Shown here: positions 1-12,485 of the stretch, in pieces
How the letters are laid out: each line of letters starts with the position of its first letter
Position numbering within the stretch: position 1 is the stretch's first letter
DNA from: Monodelphis domestica
Lineage: Eukaryota > Chordata > Mammalia > Didelphimorphia > Didelphidae
NCBI RefSeq assembly: GCF_027887165.1
Contig: NC_077234.1
Location: 254,045,158 to 254,109,157 of the forward strand
Direction of reading: 5' to 3'
Length of the DNA: 64,000 nt
Translations under genes and position numbers: made by a program
Notes under the pieces: generated by a model
What the model was told of the DNA's origin: nothing
The model's database searches: none
What the model saw: the letters and a program-made list of their open reading frames with translations, nothing else

Positions 1-266
1 CAAATCAAAAATGAGAAAAAAGGGTGAATTCACTACCAATGAAGAGGAAATAGAACTAATTGTTAGGAGTTACTTTAACCAATTATATAACAAATTTGAA
101 AATCTAATTAAGATGGATGAATATTTGTAAAAATATAAATTGCCCCAATTAACAAGAAAGGAAATATAATACATACCCAATGCCATCTCAGAGAAAGAAA
201 TTGAAGCCATAAATGAACGACTTGAGAAAATATTCCCAGGTCAGATGGATTCACAAATGAATTCTT
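1..266 (+). mobile_element. L1 LINE fragment, ORF2 linker before the RT
   Basis: The stretch matches, base by base with many differences, the part of L1 ORF2 between endonuclease and reverse transcriptase also seen at 35140-35440 and 41320-41580 (the run about a growing number of codons for a Glu/Lys-rich linker, then the '[10 protein letters not shown]'-like region). It carries stops, for instance soon after the 'MDEYL' segment near 118-129. Homology to L1 ends around 266, where sequence of a different origin begins. It is an internal fragment truncated on the right and running off the window on the left. Confidence 0.8.
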
Positions 267-279
267 CTAAACTATAATG

Positions 280-1250
280 CCTAAGTACACAGAATAGATA
301 CTCTACCAGGACCATGGCCTACTAGAATGGTTACACCTTCCATCAACCCCTCACAAATCAATTACCCCGTATTATCAACTAGTAGCAAAACAAATAACAT
401 AGGGAAGAAAGAACAATACAACTGTTTTCAATAGAACCACAAGCTATAGTGACACCATTTACCAAAGAACAAATAATTACATTAAACAACACCTCTGATG
501 ATTTTCAAATAGCAATCACAGGGTTCCTTGGACAAATCAAATACTCTTACCCTCCAAATAAATTCATTCAATTTGCAGTTAAAAATTCCTTTCTTTACCA
601 TTCTGTCATTAATCATAAGCCTCATAGTATTTGCAGACAAATCCTTTAATAGGAAGATAGTAGTTCATTCACAAGATCAAACCTATTCCCAAGCTACCAA
701 TTATCTCTCTGCTTAAAGGGCAGAAATAGCTGAAGTTATATTAGCTTTAATCCTATTTCCTTATGTACCCCCTTAACCTTTATGTGGACAGTCAGTATGT
801 ATATAACACACTCTAATATATCAAGACAGCTTTAATTACTTCAAAAATAGAAGAATCTTTATTCCAGCAGTTTAAAAATTTACAGGAATGAGTTTGACAG
901 CATCCTACTATCTTTTGTAGCTCATATTAGATCACATACTGCTTTACCTGGATATCTGACTTATGGGAATTCCATGACTGATGTAGCTACTTTTATCTAC
1001 ACCAACACAAGCTCAGCCAATTCTTTTACTAAAGCAAAAGAATCCTGTGCAGTGCATCACCAGAATGCTAATGCCTTAAGGAAAATGTTCTCCCTGCCCA
1101 AAGAACAAGCCATGGCTTCCCATAGATTTGAAAGCTGGAGTATATTGGGCATTCCAAAGCTTTGCTTGATGGAAGTCCCTGTCCTTGTCATGCTGTTACC
1201 ACAGATAAATCTCAGAAATAAATTTAATATAAAAGTAAAGTCACTAATAA
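280..1250 (+). mobile_element. Endogenous betaretrovirus-like pol fossil (ERV class II type)
   Basis: Short open stretches on the plus strand resemble, in order, the connection region of retroviral reverse transcriptase, RNase H and the zinc-binding start of integrase as found in betaretroviruses and HERV-K/JSRV-like elements. The order and spacing fit a single pol segment. It is clearly broken, with several breaks, and no gag, env or flanking LTR pair can be assigned with confidence. It abuts an L1 fragment on its left. Age looks old given the decay. Family assignment is from recognition of the protein pattern only. Confidence 0.65.
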
Positions 1251-1739
1251 TACCGTAAGATAACTTTTAAAATAGATTTGGAGGACCACAGGGCACAATA
1301 GAATGGAATATTGAAAGAATACATGGTTTAGGGAAGGATGAAATGGATAGGGATGAGAAGGTATAGATATGTGATTGTGAAATAAGTTTTGCCTGGATTT
1401 TTTACATTTCTAATTTATAATGATAATTTGAGCAGTAAATATAAATGTGCTAGCCATATAGAAGGAGGTATCAAGTAAGAAGAAGCTTATTGACTCTCAG
1501 CCCCAGTCTTAATTAGAATATTAATGAAATATTGATTCTATAGAATAAGACTATTTTCCAGATAAAAGATATTTCATTTTTTATAATAGAGGAATACTTC
1601 TCTTGAAAACCATTCCTGCTTGAAAAATTATATAGTTCAATGGCACTATGACTGCCATGGATACTTTGTGATCTAAAAGTATTGGCATATAGACACTGCA
1701 AAGGGGTAGAAATTGTGAGGGGTTTTTATAAAAGGGTGG
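1251..1739. other. Unassigned A+T-rich sequence
   Basis: No repeat family or coding signal recognised. It lies between the pol fossil and an LTR-like stretch, so it could be a decayed downstream part of the same retroviral insertion, but nothing in the bases shows that. Confidence 0.4.
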
Positions 1740-2480
1740 ACTGGATTATTTAAGAATAGGGTCACCAGGAATTATAATTAATTCTAAGAGATTTATTTAA
1801 CATTTTATTTATAAAATACAGAAAGAGTGAAAGTAAGAAAATGAGAGAGAAGATTGGGTAAGATATCTAGCCTAAGCACTAAGTATTTTGCTCCAACCTC
1901 TGGCTCAAAAACAGGCAGGGGAGTTTAGCCCTTAGCTGGAGAGACCTCAGCCCTTGTAGCCAAAGACCTGGGGATGCAGGGAGCATCTCTCAAGATGATA
2001 GATCTCTCCTGAGGCTAATCTCTTCAGAAAATCCAGGAAAGGAGTCAGCTCTTTCACTCACCACATGTCAGTCCAAAGAGAATGATTCAAGGACAGTCTC
2101 ACCAAGTCTAAAGTCTCAGTTCCACTCAGCAGATGCTTCAACAGCCTCCAACTCCAACTCCAAACTCCAAAGAATGAGAGAACTCAGAAGTCCCAAGGAC
2201 AAAGAAATCCTTCTCACAGGAAGCTGTAACTCCTTTTAAAGACACTTCTTTTGCATCACTTCCTGTGCCTTCAGGGAAAATGGTTGATTCTGATTCATCA
2301 CCCACTATCACACATGTGAGTCACAGACTCAATTGTGAGTGAGGTGTTTACACTTTTGATGATTAAATCTAAAAATGGGCAGGGAGAGTTAATTTAATCT
2401 TCACAGCAACCTTGCACCTTGAAGTGCTTTACTTATATGTTTAGTGAAAGAGGCATTGTAACTTGTATTCTATACAACTT
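1740..2480 (-). mobile_element. LTR-like sequence, probable solo or terminal LTR
   Basis: Compared with its surroundings this stretch is GC-richer and has a polyadenylation-type AATAAA on the minus strand near 1785-1800, which is the usual layout of an LTR read on the minus strand. It has no ORF. I could not find convincing TG/CA ends or a target duplication, so boundaries and class are uncertain. It may or may not belong to the pol fossil at 280-1250. Confidence 0.3.
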
Positions 2481-5400
2481 CACCCACTCCTGGTATTGTT
2501 GAATGAAATAGTCTTTTCATTTTGGGCTTTTATTTTCAATAAGGTAAAACAGAACAAATAAATAAAAAGGAGTTTTTTAATTTTTAAAAATATTACTTAT
2601 ATATTTAGAATATTTTTCATGGTTATGTGATTCATGATTTTTCCCTTCCTTCTTTCCTTCTTTCTTCCCCTTCTTTCCTCCCCTCTCCCACAGCTGACAA
2701 GAAATTTCACTGAATTATACATGTATCATTGTTCAAAATCTATTTTCATATTATACATTTTTGCAATAAAGTGATGTTTTAACATCAAAACCCCAATCAT
2801 ATCCCTATCGAACTGCATGATCAATCATATATTTTTCTTCTGTGTTTCAACTCCCATAGTTCTTTCTCTGGATGTGGATAGTGGTCTTTCTCATAAGTTC
2901 CTTTGGATTGTCCTGAATCATTGTATTGCTACTAGTAGAAAAATGTGTTACATTTGATTGTGACACAATGCTTCAATATATGTGTACTTTGGTCCCCTAA
3001 TTCTATTCCTTTTGCTCTGCACCAAATCTTTCAAGTCTTTCCAGTTCATATAGAAATCCTCCAATTCATCATTCCTTTTATCACAATAGCATTCCATTAC
3101 CATCAGATATCATAATTTGTTTAGCCATTCCCCATGTATATCTCCCTCATTTTCCAATTTTTTTGCTTCAACAAAGAGGGCAGCTATAAATATTTTGGTA
3201 CAAGTACTTTTCCTTATTATCTCTTTGGAATACAAACCCAAAAGTGGTATGGCTGGATCAAAGAATAAACATTCTTTTAAAGCTCTTTATGCATCATTCC
3301 AAATTGCCCTTCAGAATGGTTGGATTAATAAACACCACCAGTAGTGTAATAGTGTCACAATTTTGCCACATCCTCTCCAACATTTATTAATTTCCTTTGC
3401 TGCCATATTGGCCAATTTTCTAGGTTTGAGATGGTACCTCAACATTGTTTTTATTTGCATTTGTCTGATAAGGAGGGATTTAGAACACTTTTTCATATGA
3501 TTATTGATAGTTTTGATTTCTTCATCTTGATAACTGCCTATTCATATCCCTTGACCATATGTTGATTGGGAATGGTTTGATTTTTTGGTAAATTTGACTT
3601 GGTTCCTTATATATTTGAGAAAATGACATTGTCAGAGATTTTTGTCATGAAAATTTGCTAATTTGTTGCTTTCCTTTTAAATTTGATCTGGTATTGCTAG
3701 ATGTCCATCCATCACATGTTTTTTTTCCATTATTTCCCTTAATATTCTTGGTCTTTTATTTTTCCAGATGAACTTTGTAATAATTTTTTTCTAATTCCAT
3801 AAAAGTGTTTTTTTGTAGTTTGATATTTATAACACTAAATAAGTAAATTAATTTAAGTAGAATTGTTATTTTTATTATATAATTTTGTCATACACATAAG
3901 CAATTAATATTATTCCACTTATTTAGATTCAGTTTTAATTGTGTGAAACCTATTTAGTAGTTGTGTTCATAAAATTCCTGTATTTGTTTTGGCAGATAGA
4001 TTACTAAATATTTTATATTGTCTGGAATGATTTTAAATGGGGTTTCTCCTTCTGACTCATGCTGCTGAGTTTTCTTGGAAATATATGCAAATGCTAAAGT
4101 TTTATGTGGGTTTTTTGTATCCAGCAACTTTGCTAAAATTATTAATTATTTCTACCAGCTTTTAGTTGATTTTCTAGGATTCTCTACATATACTATCATA
4201 TTATTTGCAAAGACTGATAGTTTAGTTTCCTCATTGCCTACTTTAATTCCTTCAATTTCTTTTTCTTTTCTAATTGCTACAGGTAGCATTTATAGTACAA
4301 TATTTAATTACAGTGGCAATAATGGGCATCCTTAATTCACTCCTCATATTATTGGAAAGGCTTCTAACTTATCCCAATTGCAGATGAAACTTGCAGATGA
4401 TTTTAAATATATATTGTTTATTATTTTGATAAAAGGTCTATTCTTTTACTTTCTAGAATTTTCAATAGGAATGGGTATTTTATTTTTCAAAGACTTTTTC
4501 TGCATCTATTGATGTAGTCATATGATTTCTGTTGGTTTGATTATTGTTATAGGCAATTATATGGATTGTTTTCCTAATATTAAACCATCCTTGAATTCCT
4601 GTTATGAATCCCAACTGGTCATAGTATATAATCATTGTGATCACTGTTGTCTTTTTGCTAGTATTTTATTTAAGATTTTTTGCATCTATGTTCATTAAGG
4701 AGATGGGTCCGTAGTTTTCTTTTTCTGTTTTTGTCTGCCTGACTTTTGAATCAGTACCATATTTGTGTCATAAAAAAGAATTTGATAAAACCTCTTCTTT
4801 GATTGTTGTGCCAAATAAATTGTATAGTACTGGGATTAGTTGTCTTTAAATGTTGGGTAGAATTCACTTGTGAATCCATCTGGACCCAGGAGATGTTTTC
4901 TTAGGGAGATCCTTGATGGCTTGTTCAATTTCTTTTTCTGAAATGGAATTTTTTAAATATTCTATTTCCTCTTCTGTTAATGTAGGCAATTTCTACTTTT
5001 GCAAATATTCACCCATTTCACTTGGATTGTCAAATTTATTGCCACATAATTGAGCCAAATAGCTCTTTAAATTAACTTAATTTCTTCTTCATTAGAGGTA
5101 AGAGAACCCTTTTCATCCTTGATACTGTTAATTTGATTTTCTTCTTTCTTATTTATTAGATAAACCAGTTCTTTATCTATTTTATTTGTTTTTTTCAAAG
5201 CATCAGCTCCTAGTCTTATTTATTAGTTCAATAGATCTTTTACTTTCAATATTATTAATATCTCCTTTAATTTTTAGAATTTTCTAATATGGTTGTTACC
5301 TGGGGATTTTTGATTGGTCCTCTTTCTCAATTTTTTAGTTGCAATTCCAATTCATTGCTCTTCTTCTCTATTTTGTTGATATAGGTATTCAGAGTTCTAA

Positions 5401-6659
5401 GTTTTTCCCTGAGTACTACTTTAGCTTTATCCCATATATTTTGATATGTTGTCTCCTCATGGTCATTCTCTATCATAAAGTCAGTAATTTTTTCTATGAT
5501 TTGTTTTTTGACCAACCAGTTTGGAAGAATAAGATTATTTATTTTCTGCTCTATTTTAAATTTGCCTGTCCATGGACCATTATTAATAATAATTTTTATC
5601 ATAATATGATCTGAAAAAATTGCATTTTTTATTTCTGGTTTTCTACATTTCTTTGCAATAGTTCAATGCCCAAGTACATGGTCAATCTTTTTATATGTAC
5701 CATGTACTGTTGAGAAGAAGATATATTCCGTTTTATCCCTGTTCAGTTTTCCCCGTATATCTATTAACTCTAATTTTGTAACATTTCTTTCACTTCCCTT
5801 CTTTGTTATTTTTTTTTTTGTTCTATCTGTCTAGTTCTGATAAGGGAAGTTTGAGGTTCTCCAGTAGTATGGTCTTACTATCTATTTCCTCCTTGAATTC
5901 CTTTAATTTTTTCCTTTAGAAATCTGGGTGCTATATCATTTGGTGCATAAATGCTTGGTAATGATATTACTTCCTTATTTATAGTGCCTTTTAGCAAAAT
6001 GCAATTTCCTTCCTAATCTCTTTTAATCAAATTAATTTCTATCTTAGTTTTGTCTGCTATCATGATTGCTACTTCTGCTTTATTTTACTTTAGATGATGC
6101 ATAATAAATTATTTTCCTGCCTTGTACCTTGAATCTGTCTGGGTCATTCTACTTCAAATGTGCTTCTGGTAAACAGGTTATGGTAGGAGACTGGTTTTTA
6201 ATCCACTCTGCTATCTACTTCTATTTTATGGATGAGTTCATCCCATTCATATTCAACATTATGATTACTAACCCTTTATTGTTCACCATCACATTATCCC
6301 TTTTAGATCCTGCTTTTCTCATTTTCGCTCTGTTCCTCCTCACCAGTATTTTGCTTTTTGTCACCCTCCTACTTCCCCCTTCCTCCAGTTGCCTCTCCTT
6401 TCTCTTGTCTTATTCCCCTTCTTCTTTTTTGTAGGTTAAGATAGAATTTTATATGCCACAGAGTATACTTGTTTTTCTCTCTCTGAACCAGTTAAGAACA
6501 GAATAAAGTTTAAGCATTGCCCATAACCATCCTTAGCCTCTCCTCTGTATGATTTTTCACATCTTCTTATTTTATATGATTTACCTCATTCTATATCTCC
6601 ATTCCTATTTCTTTCAGTACAACCCTCCCTTTCAAACTGCTATTTTTTAATATATCATT

Positions 6660-6765
6660 CCTATGCATACATATCATAGCACACATTTTGTTTCATATCA
6701 TTTATTTTACATACACATATCATCATATATCATTATATACATCATATCATATTCAGCTTCTTCCC
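6660..6765. repeat. Imperfect CATAT-rich simple repeat
   Basis: Runs of catat/catcat and tacacat units inside the ORF1-ORF2 spacer of the L1; a degenerate low-complexity tract. Confidence 0.6.
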
Positions 6766-7034
6766 CACCTTCTTTTTAAGTAAATCCCTTCTGTCATCTC
6801 TACTAATAAGAGTAATTTTTGAGAATTACATAAATCTTCCATTCATGTATACATATAAACATTTTTACTCTAAAGTGTCCCTTAAATTTTCTCTTATTTA
6901 CCTTTTTGGGCATCTCTTTTGTCTCATATTTGGACTTCATCTTTTTTGTTTATATCTGACTTATTCTTCAGGAATGCTTGGAAATCTTCTATCTCTTTGA
7001 ATGTATATTTTTTCCTTGAAACAATACACTCCAT

Positions 7035-7747
7035 TTATCTGGAGAGGTGACTTTGGTTTGTAAACCAAAATCTTTGGTCTTTCTGAATATCATATTCCAT
7101 GTTTTTTGATCCTTTAATGTAGGACACTAGGACCTGTGTGATATTGATTATTCCTCCATGGTGCTTGAATGAGTTCTTTCTGCCTCCTTGAAGTATTTTC
7201 TCCTTAATTTGGTGACTCTTGAATTTATCTATTATATTCCTGGAAGTTGTCACTTGAGAATTTCTTTCTGGGGGGGTGATCTATGATTTTTTTTTTCAAT
7301 TTCAATTTTATTTTTCTTATTTTAAGATCTCTGGGCAGATATCTTTGATAATTTCTCATAATATGATGTTTAAAGTTTTTTTCTTAATTAAGACTTTTAG
7401 ATAGTCCAATGATTTTCAAATTGTCTCTCCTAGTCCTATTTTCTAACTTAGTTGTTTTTTCAATAAGATTTTCCATGTTTTCCTCTTTTTTTTTCATTCC
7501 TCTGATTCTGCTCTATTGTTTCTTAATTTTTAATGAAATAATTAATTTCTGGATCATCAATTCTGATTTTTAAGAACTGATTTTCTTTTGTCAGTTTTTG
7601 GTTCTCCTTTTTTAATTTATCACTTCTTTCATCACTTTCATTTCTCTTCCCCACTTTTCCTCTTCCTTTCTTATTGGGTTTTTGAAGTCTTTTTTGTGTT
7701 CTTCCAGAATCTGGGTCCAAATCATAGTTTTCTCTTGGAGTTTGCAT
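7035..7747 (-). pseudogene. L1 ORF1 (RNA-binding ORF1p) remnant
   Basis: ORF1p is the nucleic-acid chaperone that coats L1 RNA. Two open pieces remain. At 7523-7747 there is a Lys/Glu-rich coiled-coil segment with the heptad-like string KKENQKLTKENQFLKI. At 7035-7253 there is the RNA-recognition part, where SRNIIDKFKSHQIKEKIL lines up with the PRHIIVKFQNYKDKEKIL stretch of human ORF1p. The region between them is out of frame or interrupted. It sits upstream of ORF2 on the same strand, as expected of L1. Confidence 0.75.
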
Positions 7748-7785
7748 GTTTTCCTTTACTTTAACTCTTCCCTTATATATAAGAT

Positions 7786-9925
7786 ATGTATTAATTGTAA
7801 TTATACATAATTATAATTATGAATTATAAGAAGAGAAATCAGGGAAATAGAAATAGAAGCTTCAGGAATAATGATAAAAATAGGAGGAATACTAATTTGA
7901 ATGAGGCAAATTAAAAAAAAAACTCACAGGCAAACATCTGTACTCAGTGCATGAACCCTCCTCAGTTTGGGGGACTCCAGAGGTGTGGACAAAGGAATTT
8001 AGATGAATTATGGTACTCATGAAGGGAAGGAATTTTAAGACCTTTCAGACGCCATTGCCTTATTGATGTTAACTGTTTCAGTTTTTTCCCCTCCCCATAA
8101 TGAAGTCTTTGTAACACAATTCAAAATACAAGATGTATGTAATTTACTATTAACCACTTCATAAGTTATCAAAATTGGAACAAAAGAATTTTTGATTCAT
8201 TGATCCCATGTAAAATGGGTACCATCTATTGACACTGAATGGCTATATCCTGTCACATTTGTTGTATTTACTGACTTTTCTAAAATTTAACTTTGTTTTT
8301 AAGTTCACATATTAATCTAATCTATTACATTGTATTATACCATGTTACTTTAAATTACTGTGTTTTGGCTATTAATTATATATTAGATTACACTGTCTTT
8401 ATTTGTACCTTCCATATGACTGTACTGAATGACATATCATTGTAAAAACCCATAAACATCTTGAAAAATTCCTTTTCCTGGCAAAACAATAAGTCCTTAT
8501 GGATGATAGATTTCTCAATAGTTTCATCAAGCTCACATTTTGCCTTAACAGTTTTTTTATTCCTTTTTGCTTTTGTTAATTGTCATATAGATGATGACAG
8601 ATGGACATCATCAAACTGATTACAACCTGTATCAGTGACCTTTGGAAAATTTAAAGAGCTAAAATCCTCAATTGATTTTAATGGGTCTTCAGAAATATTT
8701 TTTCAGATATCTAGTAGCATCCTTACCTCTGACTGATCAATCACCTGCCTCTCAGTTGTTTGTAATAAGAGGTAAGGGTGCATTTGTAGTTGAAGTGGTG
8801 TGCGATGGGACTGTTATATTTTCCCTTCTCCAAATTTGTTGGAAATGGAATAGATGAGACATTAGAAGAGATTTTCACTATTTAGACTGCAGCCCCATGT
8901 GAAAGTGGGTGGGGCATATTGAAGACAGTTCTGTTACACTGTTACAGTCTCATACCAGAGGGAGGGAGGTGCCCAAGTGGCTTTGTTACCTTGAAATGAG
9001 TTATAATTTCATCTGGGATGTGGGAATGATTTTTCCTGTGATGTCTATAGCTTTGAAATGGGATTTGTATATTTGTAAATCAGGTTTATTCTACCCTTCC
9101 ACCAGAATAATCTAGATTCTTGGTGACATTTTTATATCCAAATGGTTTTCATCAACAGTACAGAGGTTTTTCTGATTTCTCTTGCCAAGTTTTGGAATGA
9201 TAGTAATAATAGACTTTGTTAAAAATATCTCAGCCAAGGTTAAAATATTAGCAAGGTCTGAAGAACTTGTGACAAGTATCCATGAGCTCATAGATTTTTT
9301 ATATGTCATACATTTAATACAGCATACATAATACAGCATACAGCAAGTGGCTATATAAAACCTCATGTGAATCCTAATGATAGTGGGTTTGCTTTCTATT
9401 GTCATTAATGGGCTCTTCTAATTTTGGGGATTTTTGTGATTCTTAGAATCTGCATCAGTTGTTGCACTTCCCCCTAATTAGAATTTTCTCAGTGTATCTA
9501 TTATTTTTTATTTTCGTCTTCTTTTTTCCCCTCTTATCTCTAACTATTGTAACATCCTCTTAGAAAGTGCAATATTGTATATACTTTTAGCTAGAAGATC
9601 TTTACAGGTATAAGATAGTTATGTTTAAATGTTCCATTGGGGAGACTAGTTTCCCAAAGGATTACAGGGGGAATTGTGTAGAGGGACTTTCATCTCCTCC
9701 CTCTCCTGGACTGCCTACCAGTTCATCCCATTTTTCACATGTCAGTGTTATGTTCATGAACATAAATAAAAGGGTGTGGTTGGAGCCCACCAGGGCTTTG
9801 GTCAATGGTCAGACTTAGAGTAAGAAAGAGACTTTAAATCTATGCTTATCTACCTTTTCTATTTCAAGTGATTATTAATAAACTTTATTTTAAATAAGAA
9901 CATATGTATTAATTTTAATCTAACA
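7786..9925 (+). mobile_element. LTR retroelement copy 1 (short non-coding family)
   Basis: About 8020-9480 aligns along its whole length with 24860-25770 of copy 2, including shared blocks around 8040/24875, 8640/25190 and 9390/25690. It is followed by a sequence related to the copy 2 and copy 3 LTRs (about 9492-9925, polyadenylation-type AATAAA near 9879, end TAACA). Only about 25 bases resembling the LTR end remain on the left (about 7786-7810). The internal part has no long ORF and looks like a non-autonomous family. It is a broken fossil, probably inserted in the 5' region of the L1 at 2548-10017. Confidence 0.6.
9492..9925 (+). mobile_element. LTR of copy 1
   Basis: The block around 9615-9680 (tagttatgtttaaatg, then ttggggagact) corresponds to 27310-27345 in the copy 2 LTR. 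The terminal block before 9925 matches the end of the copy 3 LTR (a taattttaa run followed by aca). The start at 9492 (TGTATC) is chosen because the family's LTRs start TGTAT; this start is uncertain. A TATA-like motif (aaataaaagg) is near 9765. Confidence 0.5.
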
Positions 9926-10017
9926 ATTTTGTGGCAATATTTTAATATTGATTGGAGAGGATTCTCTTGGTGACAAGGAGCAGCTCTATTTCAATCTGCC
10001 ATCTTGACTCTGTCTCC
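9926..10017 (-). mobile_element. Probable L1 5' end, minus strand
   Basis: On the minus strand it starts with ggagacagagtcaagatggc, a G-rich opening plus 'aagatggc' typical of L1 5' ends and very like the opening at 23327 of another L1 here (ggagatcaggtcaagatggc). It lies directly beyond LTR copy 1, in the same orientation as the L1 at 2548-7785, so it is best read as that element's 5' terminus. The alternative is the leader of the LTR element. Confidence 0.5.
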
Positions 10018-11814
10018 AGAAGTCTCTTCTTAAAAGGAGTTTATTAAAATATGTCACGTTATCTATGTGTTGACAAGCTGGTTCATGGAGATCAGTCCCA
10101 ATTTCAAAATAGGACTGCTTTTTATAATAAAAATTTTAATAATGAGATAAATTTTTGCTAGATTCTCACTAGCAAAAGGAGTGTGTACATGCATTTCAGT
10201 TCTTCCTCAATTAATATGACACTGTACAGGTTTTGCTTTTGGTACACAACACTTCCTACATGGGTGAGATATGTAAATTGTCTATGTGAAAGACTAAGTG
10301 ACAACTACCCCCAACACAAATTGTCTGGCAGGATTAGAAACACAAGTCACTGAGTTAATCTCTCTTTTAATAATTCCTTCATTTGGTGCTAACCATTTTT
10401 TTTTTGGAAACGAACAGCAAAACAAAAATACATACGGGTTTCAGTATCTCATTCAGTTGCATATCTGCCCTTATTCCCAACTTCCATTATCCAATCTCTG
10501 TTGCTTCTTTACCAAATCAATTTGAGCAAATATTAGTGACTAAAAGGAAACAAATATACCATGTATCACAAAACACAATCACATATTTCCACAATATGTC
10601 ATAAAGTGGAACAGTCCTAACCTCATGTTTCCACCAAGGAGACAAATATTGTTAAATAAGTTCTAGATATAAACTAAGGTTTGTTACTGATCAAGACACT
10701 GAGAGATCAAATCATGTACCAGTTTTAGTGCCCAATAAGAAATACATTTTTATAATGAGTTTTGAATAAGCAAAATGATAACAAACTAGAAAATTTTTGT
10801 GTCCATGTAAACAGACTTTAAATACCTCTTTATCTGTTCCATAGGTTTTTCAGGTAAGTGACCCTAAGCAGTATCTTCCCATTCCTTTCTCCTAAGCTTT
10901 TAGAACAATATTTCAAGCAGTATTTTTATAAATAATTACATATTTTTCAATATCCCTATCTGAAAGAGATCAACAGCTTTCCTCAGTCCCTCTTCCCTTG
11001 CTAAGACTCTTTACTTAAAAAATCATAGCTATCTTTTGTCTTTCATATCCTTATTTGATCCTTCCCTAGACAATCATATAATAGGTTGTCTATAGAAATA
11101 ACTCTTTACTGATATTTAATTTCTCTTTTCTGTGTTTCTCTTATCTATCTTTCCAACTTTGGCTACTATTGAAAAGAGAGAGGAGGCTCTCTCTTATTTA
11201 AAAAGTATTTTGTGCTCTATTTCAATCTTTCTCAAATTTTCCTAATCAGATTTTCTCCCCATCTCATAGTGAAAATCTCCTATCATTATCCACATCTAGT
11301 CTGGACCCAGGAATAGTGTGGCTGGGGAGGGCAGTCAAAAAAGGCTTGAGAGGGTAAATAAATTGGTTTCTCCCTTGTTCTTTGGGGATTCCCTAGATCT
11401 CTTCTTTCTGATTCCTAACCTTCCTATTTATCTTTCCCTGAGAGCATACAAGAATTACCTTATGAAACTGAAGATTATTGTCATTTGAAAGTCTTTCTCA
11501 ACAGCAGTGAAATCCTAAGTTTGGTTATGGTTTAGATCTTCATATCACTTTTACATTGCATACCTAAATAAGAACAAAGTTCCTATCCCCATCTTCTGGC
11601 CAAATGATTTTCTAACCTAGATCATTCTGAAGGAAGTTTTCTATTTATAGACATTCCTCTCAGTCATTTCTCAAGCCTTTAACAGCTTGTTCAATAGAGA
11701 ATCAGCAGAGGTTACTAACAACTCCCTTTATGCAGGGTTTGGGAAACCCATTTTGTTTATATTTTTCCAATAAAATGTGATACTTTTCAAAATATGTAAT
11801 CTGAAATTAAATGA
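10018..11814. other. Unassigned sequence, no gene seen
   Basis: About 1.8 kb with no recognisable LINE, SINE or LTR block and no ORF above background. Around 11300-11390 there is a loose similarity to 28990-29060 (the 'gagagggt..aa..aaattg' block with a C+T-rich run after it), so parts may be old LTR-element sequence. Short overlapping open frames at 10298-10604 show no protein-like pattern that I recognise. Confidence 0.4.
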
Positions 11815-12154
11815 TTCAAATTTTTTTCCTCCTTTCCTTTCCCCTCCCAGAGATAGTAAGCCATTTGATCTGGACTATACATGTATTATCATGCAAAACA
11901 TACCTATATATTGGTCATTGTTTTAAGAGAATATTCATATAACCCCCCAATTAAAAACACAAATAAACTAGTGTGCAAAATAATATACTTTCATCAGCAT
12001 TCTAACATCACAGTTGACCATTATACAATATTGTTGTAAAATGTTCTCCTGGTTCTGCTTATTTCACTCTTCATCAGCTCAAAAAGATCTTTCCAGTTTT
12101 TACTTAAATCATCTTGATCATCATTTCTTCTAGCATAACAGGATTCCATTGTTG

Positions 12155-12485
12155 TGGGAGAGCTGGGGAGATAACTTGGGTCAGGAGGGCTCTCTTCTCA
12201 GGAATGGCAGGCTCCAATAATTAGCTTAAAAATAGAGAGATTTATTAAGTTGAATGCTGGAATTCAGGTGCAGGTAGAAACACTGCCTCCTAGAGGAGAT
12301 GGGGTTTGGCATAGTTATATCCTCTTGGCAATAGGGCCTACATGACTTAGATATGGGATAATGGGGCGACATGAAAGTCACCTTCCCTCAGCATCACAGG
12401 AATGTAAAGGGGAAAGAAATTCCTTGCACTTTTTGACCTGGGATACCTCTTGGGTTTTGGGGTGTCTAAGGTAATCCCATACTTC
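12155..12485 (-). mobile_element. LTR-like insertion within L1
   Basis: The L1 3' region is interrupted here. L1 sequence stops after 'ggattccat' (about 12150) and resumes at 'ttccatatcac..catataccacaattt' (about 12482), as seen by comparison with 3085-3120. The inserted about 330 bp is GC-richer, starts TGTTGTGGGAGAG and contains minus-strand AATAAA near 12240, so a solo LTR read on the minus strand is the best guess. A short ttccat repeat flanks it, which could be the target duplication. Confidence 0.45.

Larger units (their letters stand above)
2548..7785 (-). mobile_element. L1 LINE, minus strand, 3'UTR to ORF1 (5' end at 9926-10017)
   Basis: Read on the minus strand this is a long, decayed L1. 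The 3' end with an A-rich tail (T-rich here) is near 2550-2580 and the 3'UTR runs to about 3100. The ORF2 C-terminal domain is recognisable at 3311-3496 (residues such as MQIKTMLRYHL and NKCWRGCGKI, matching the mammalian L1 Cys-rich C-terminus). RT lies at about 4050-5100 and the endonuclease at about 5600-6300 (NGMN-type start near 6260). A pyrimidine-rich spacer follows at 6320-6960 and ORF1 lies at 7035-7750. Many stops and frameshifts are present. The element's 5' end seems to continue at 9926-10017 beyond an LTR insertion. Confidence 0.88.

Noticed and set aside
9926-9990. Primer-binding site following the copy 1 LTR
   Set aside because: Only a short gtggcaa-type similarity to copy 2; the segment fits better as an L1 5' end.
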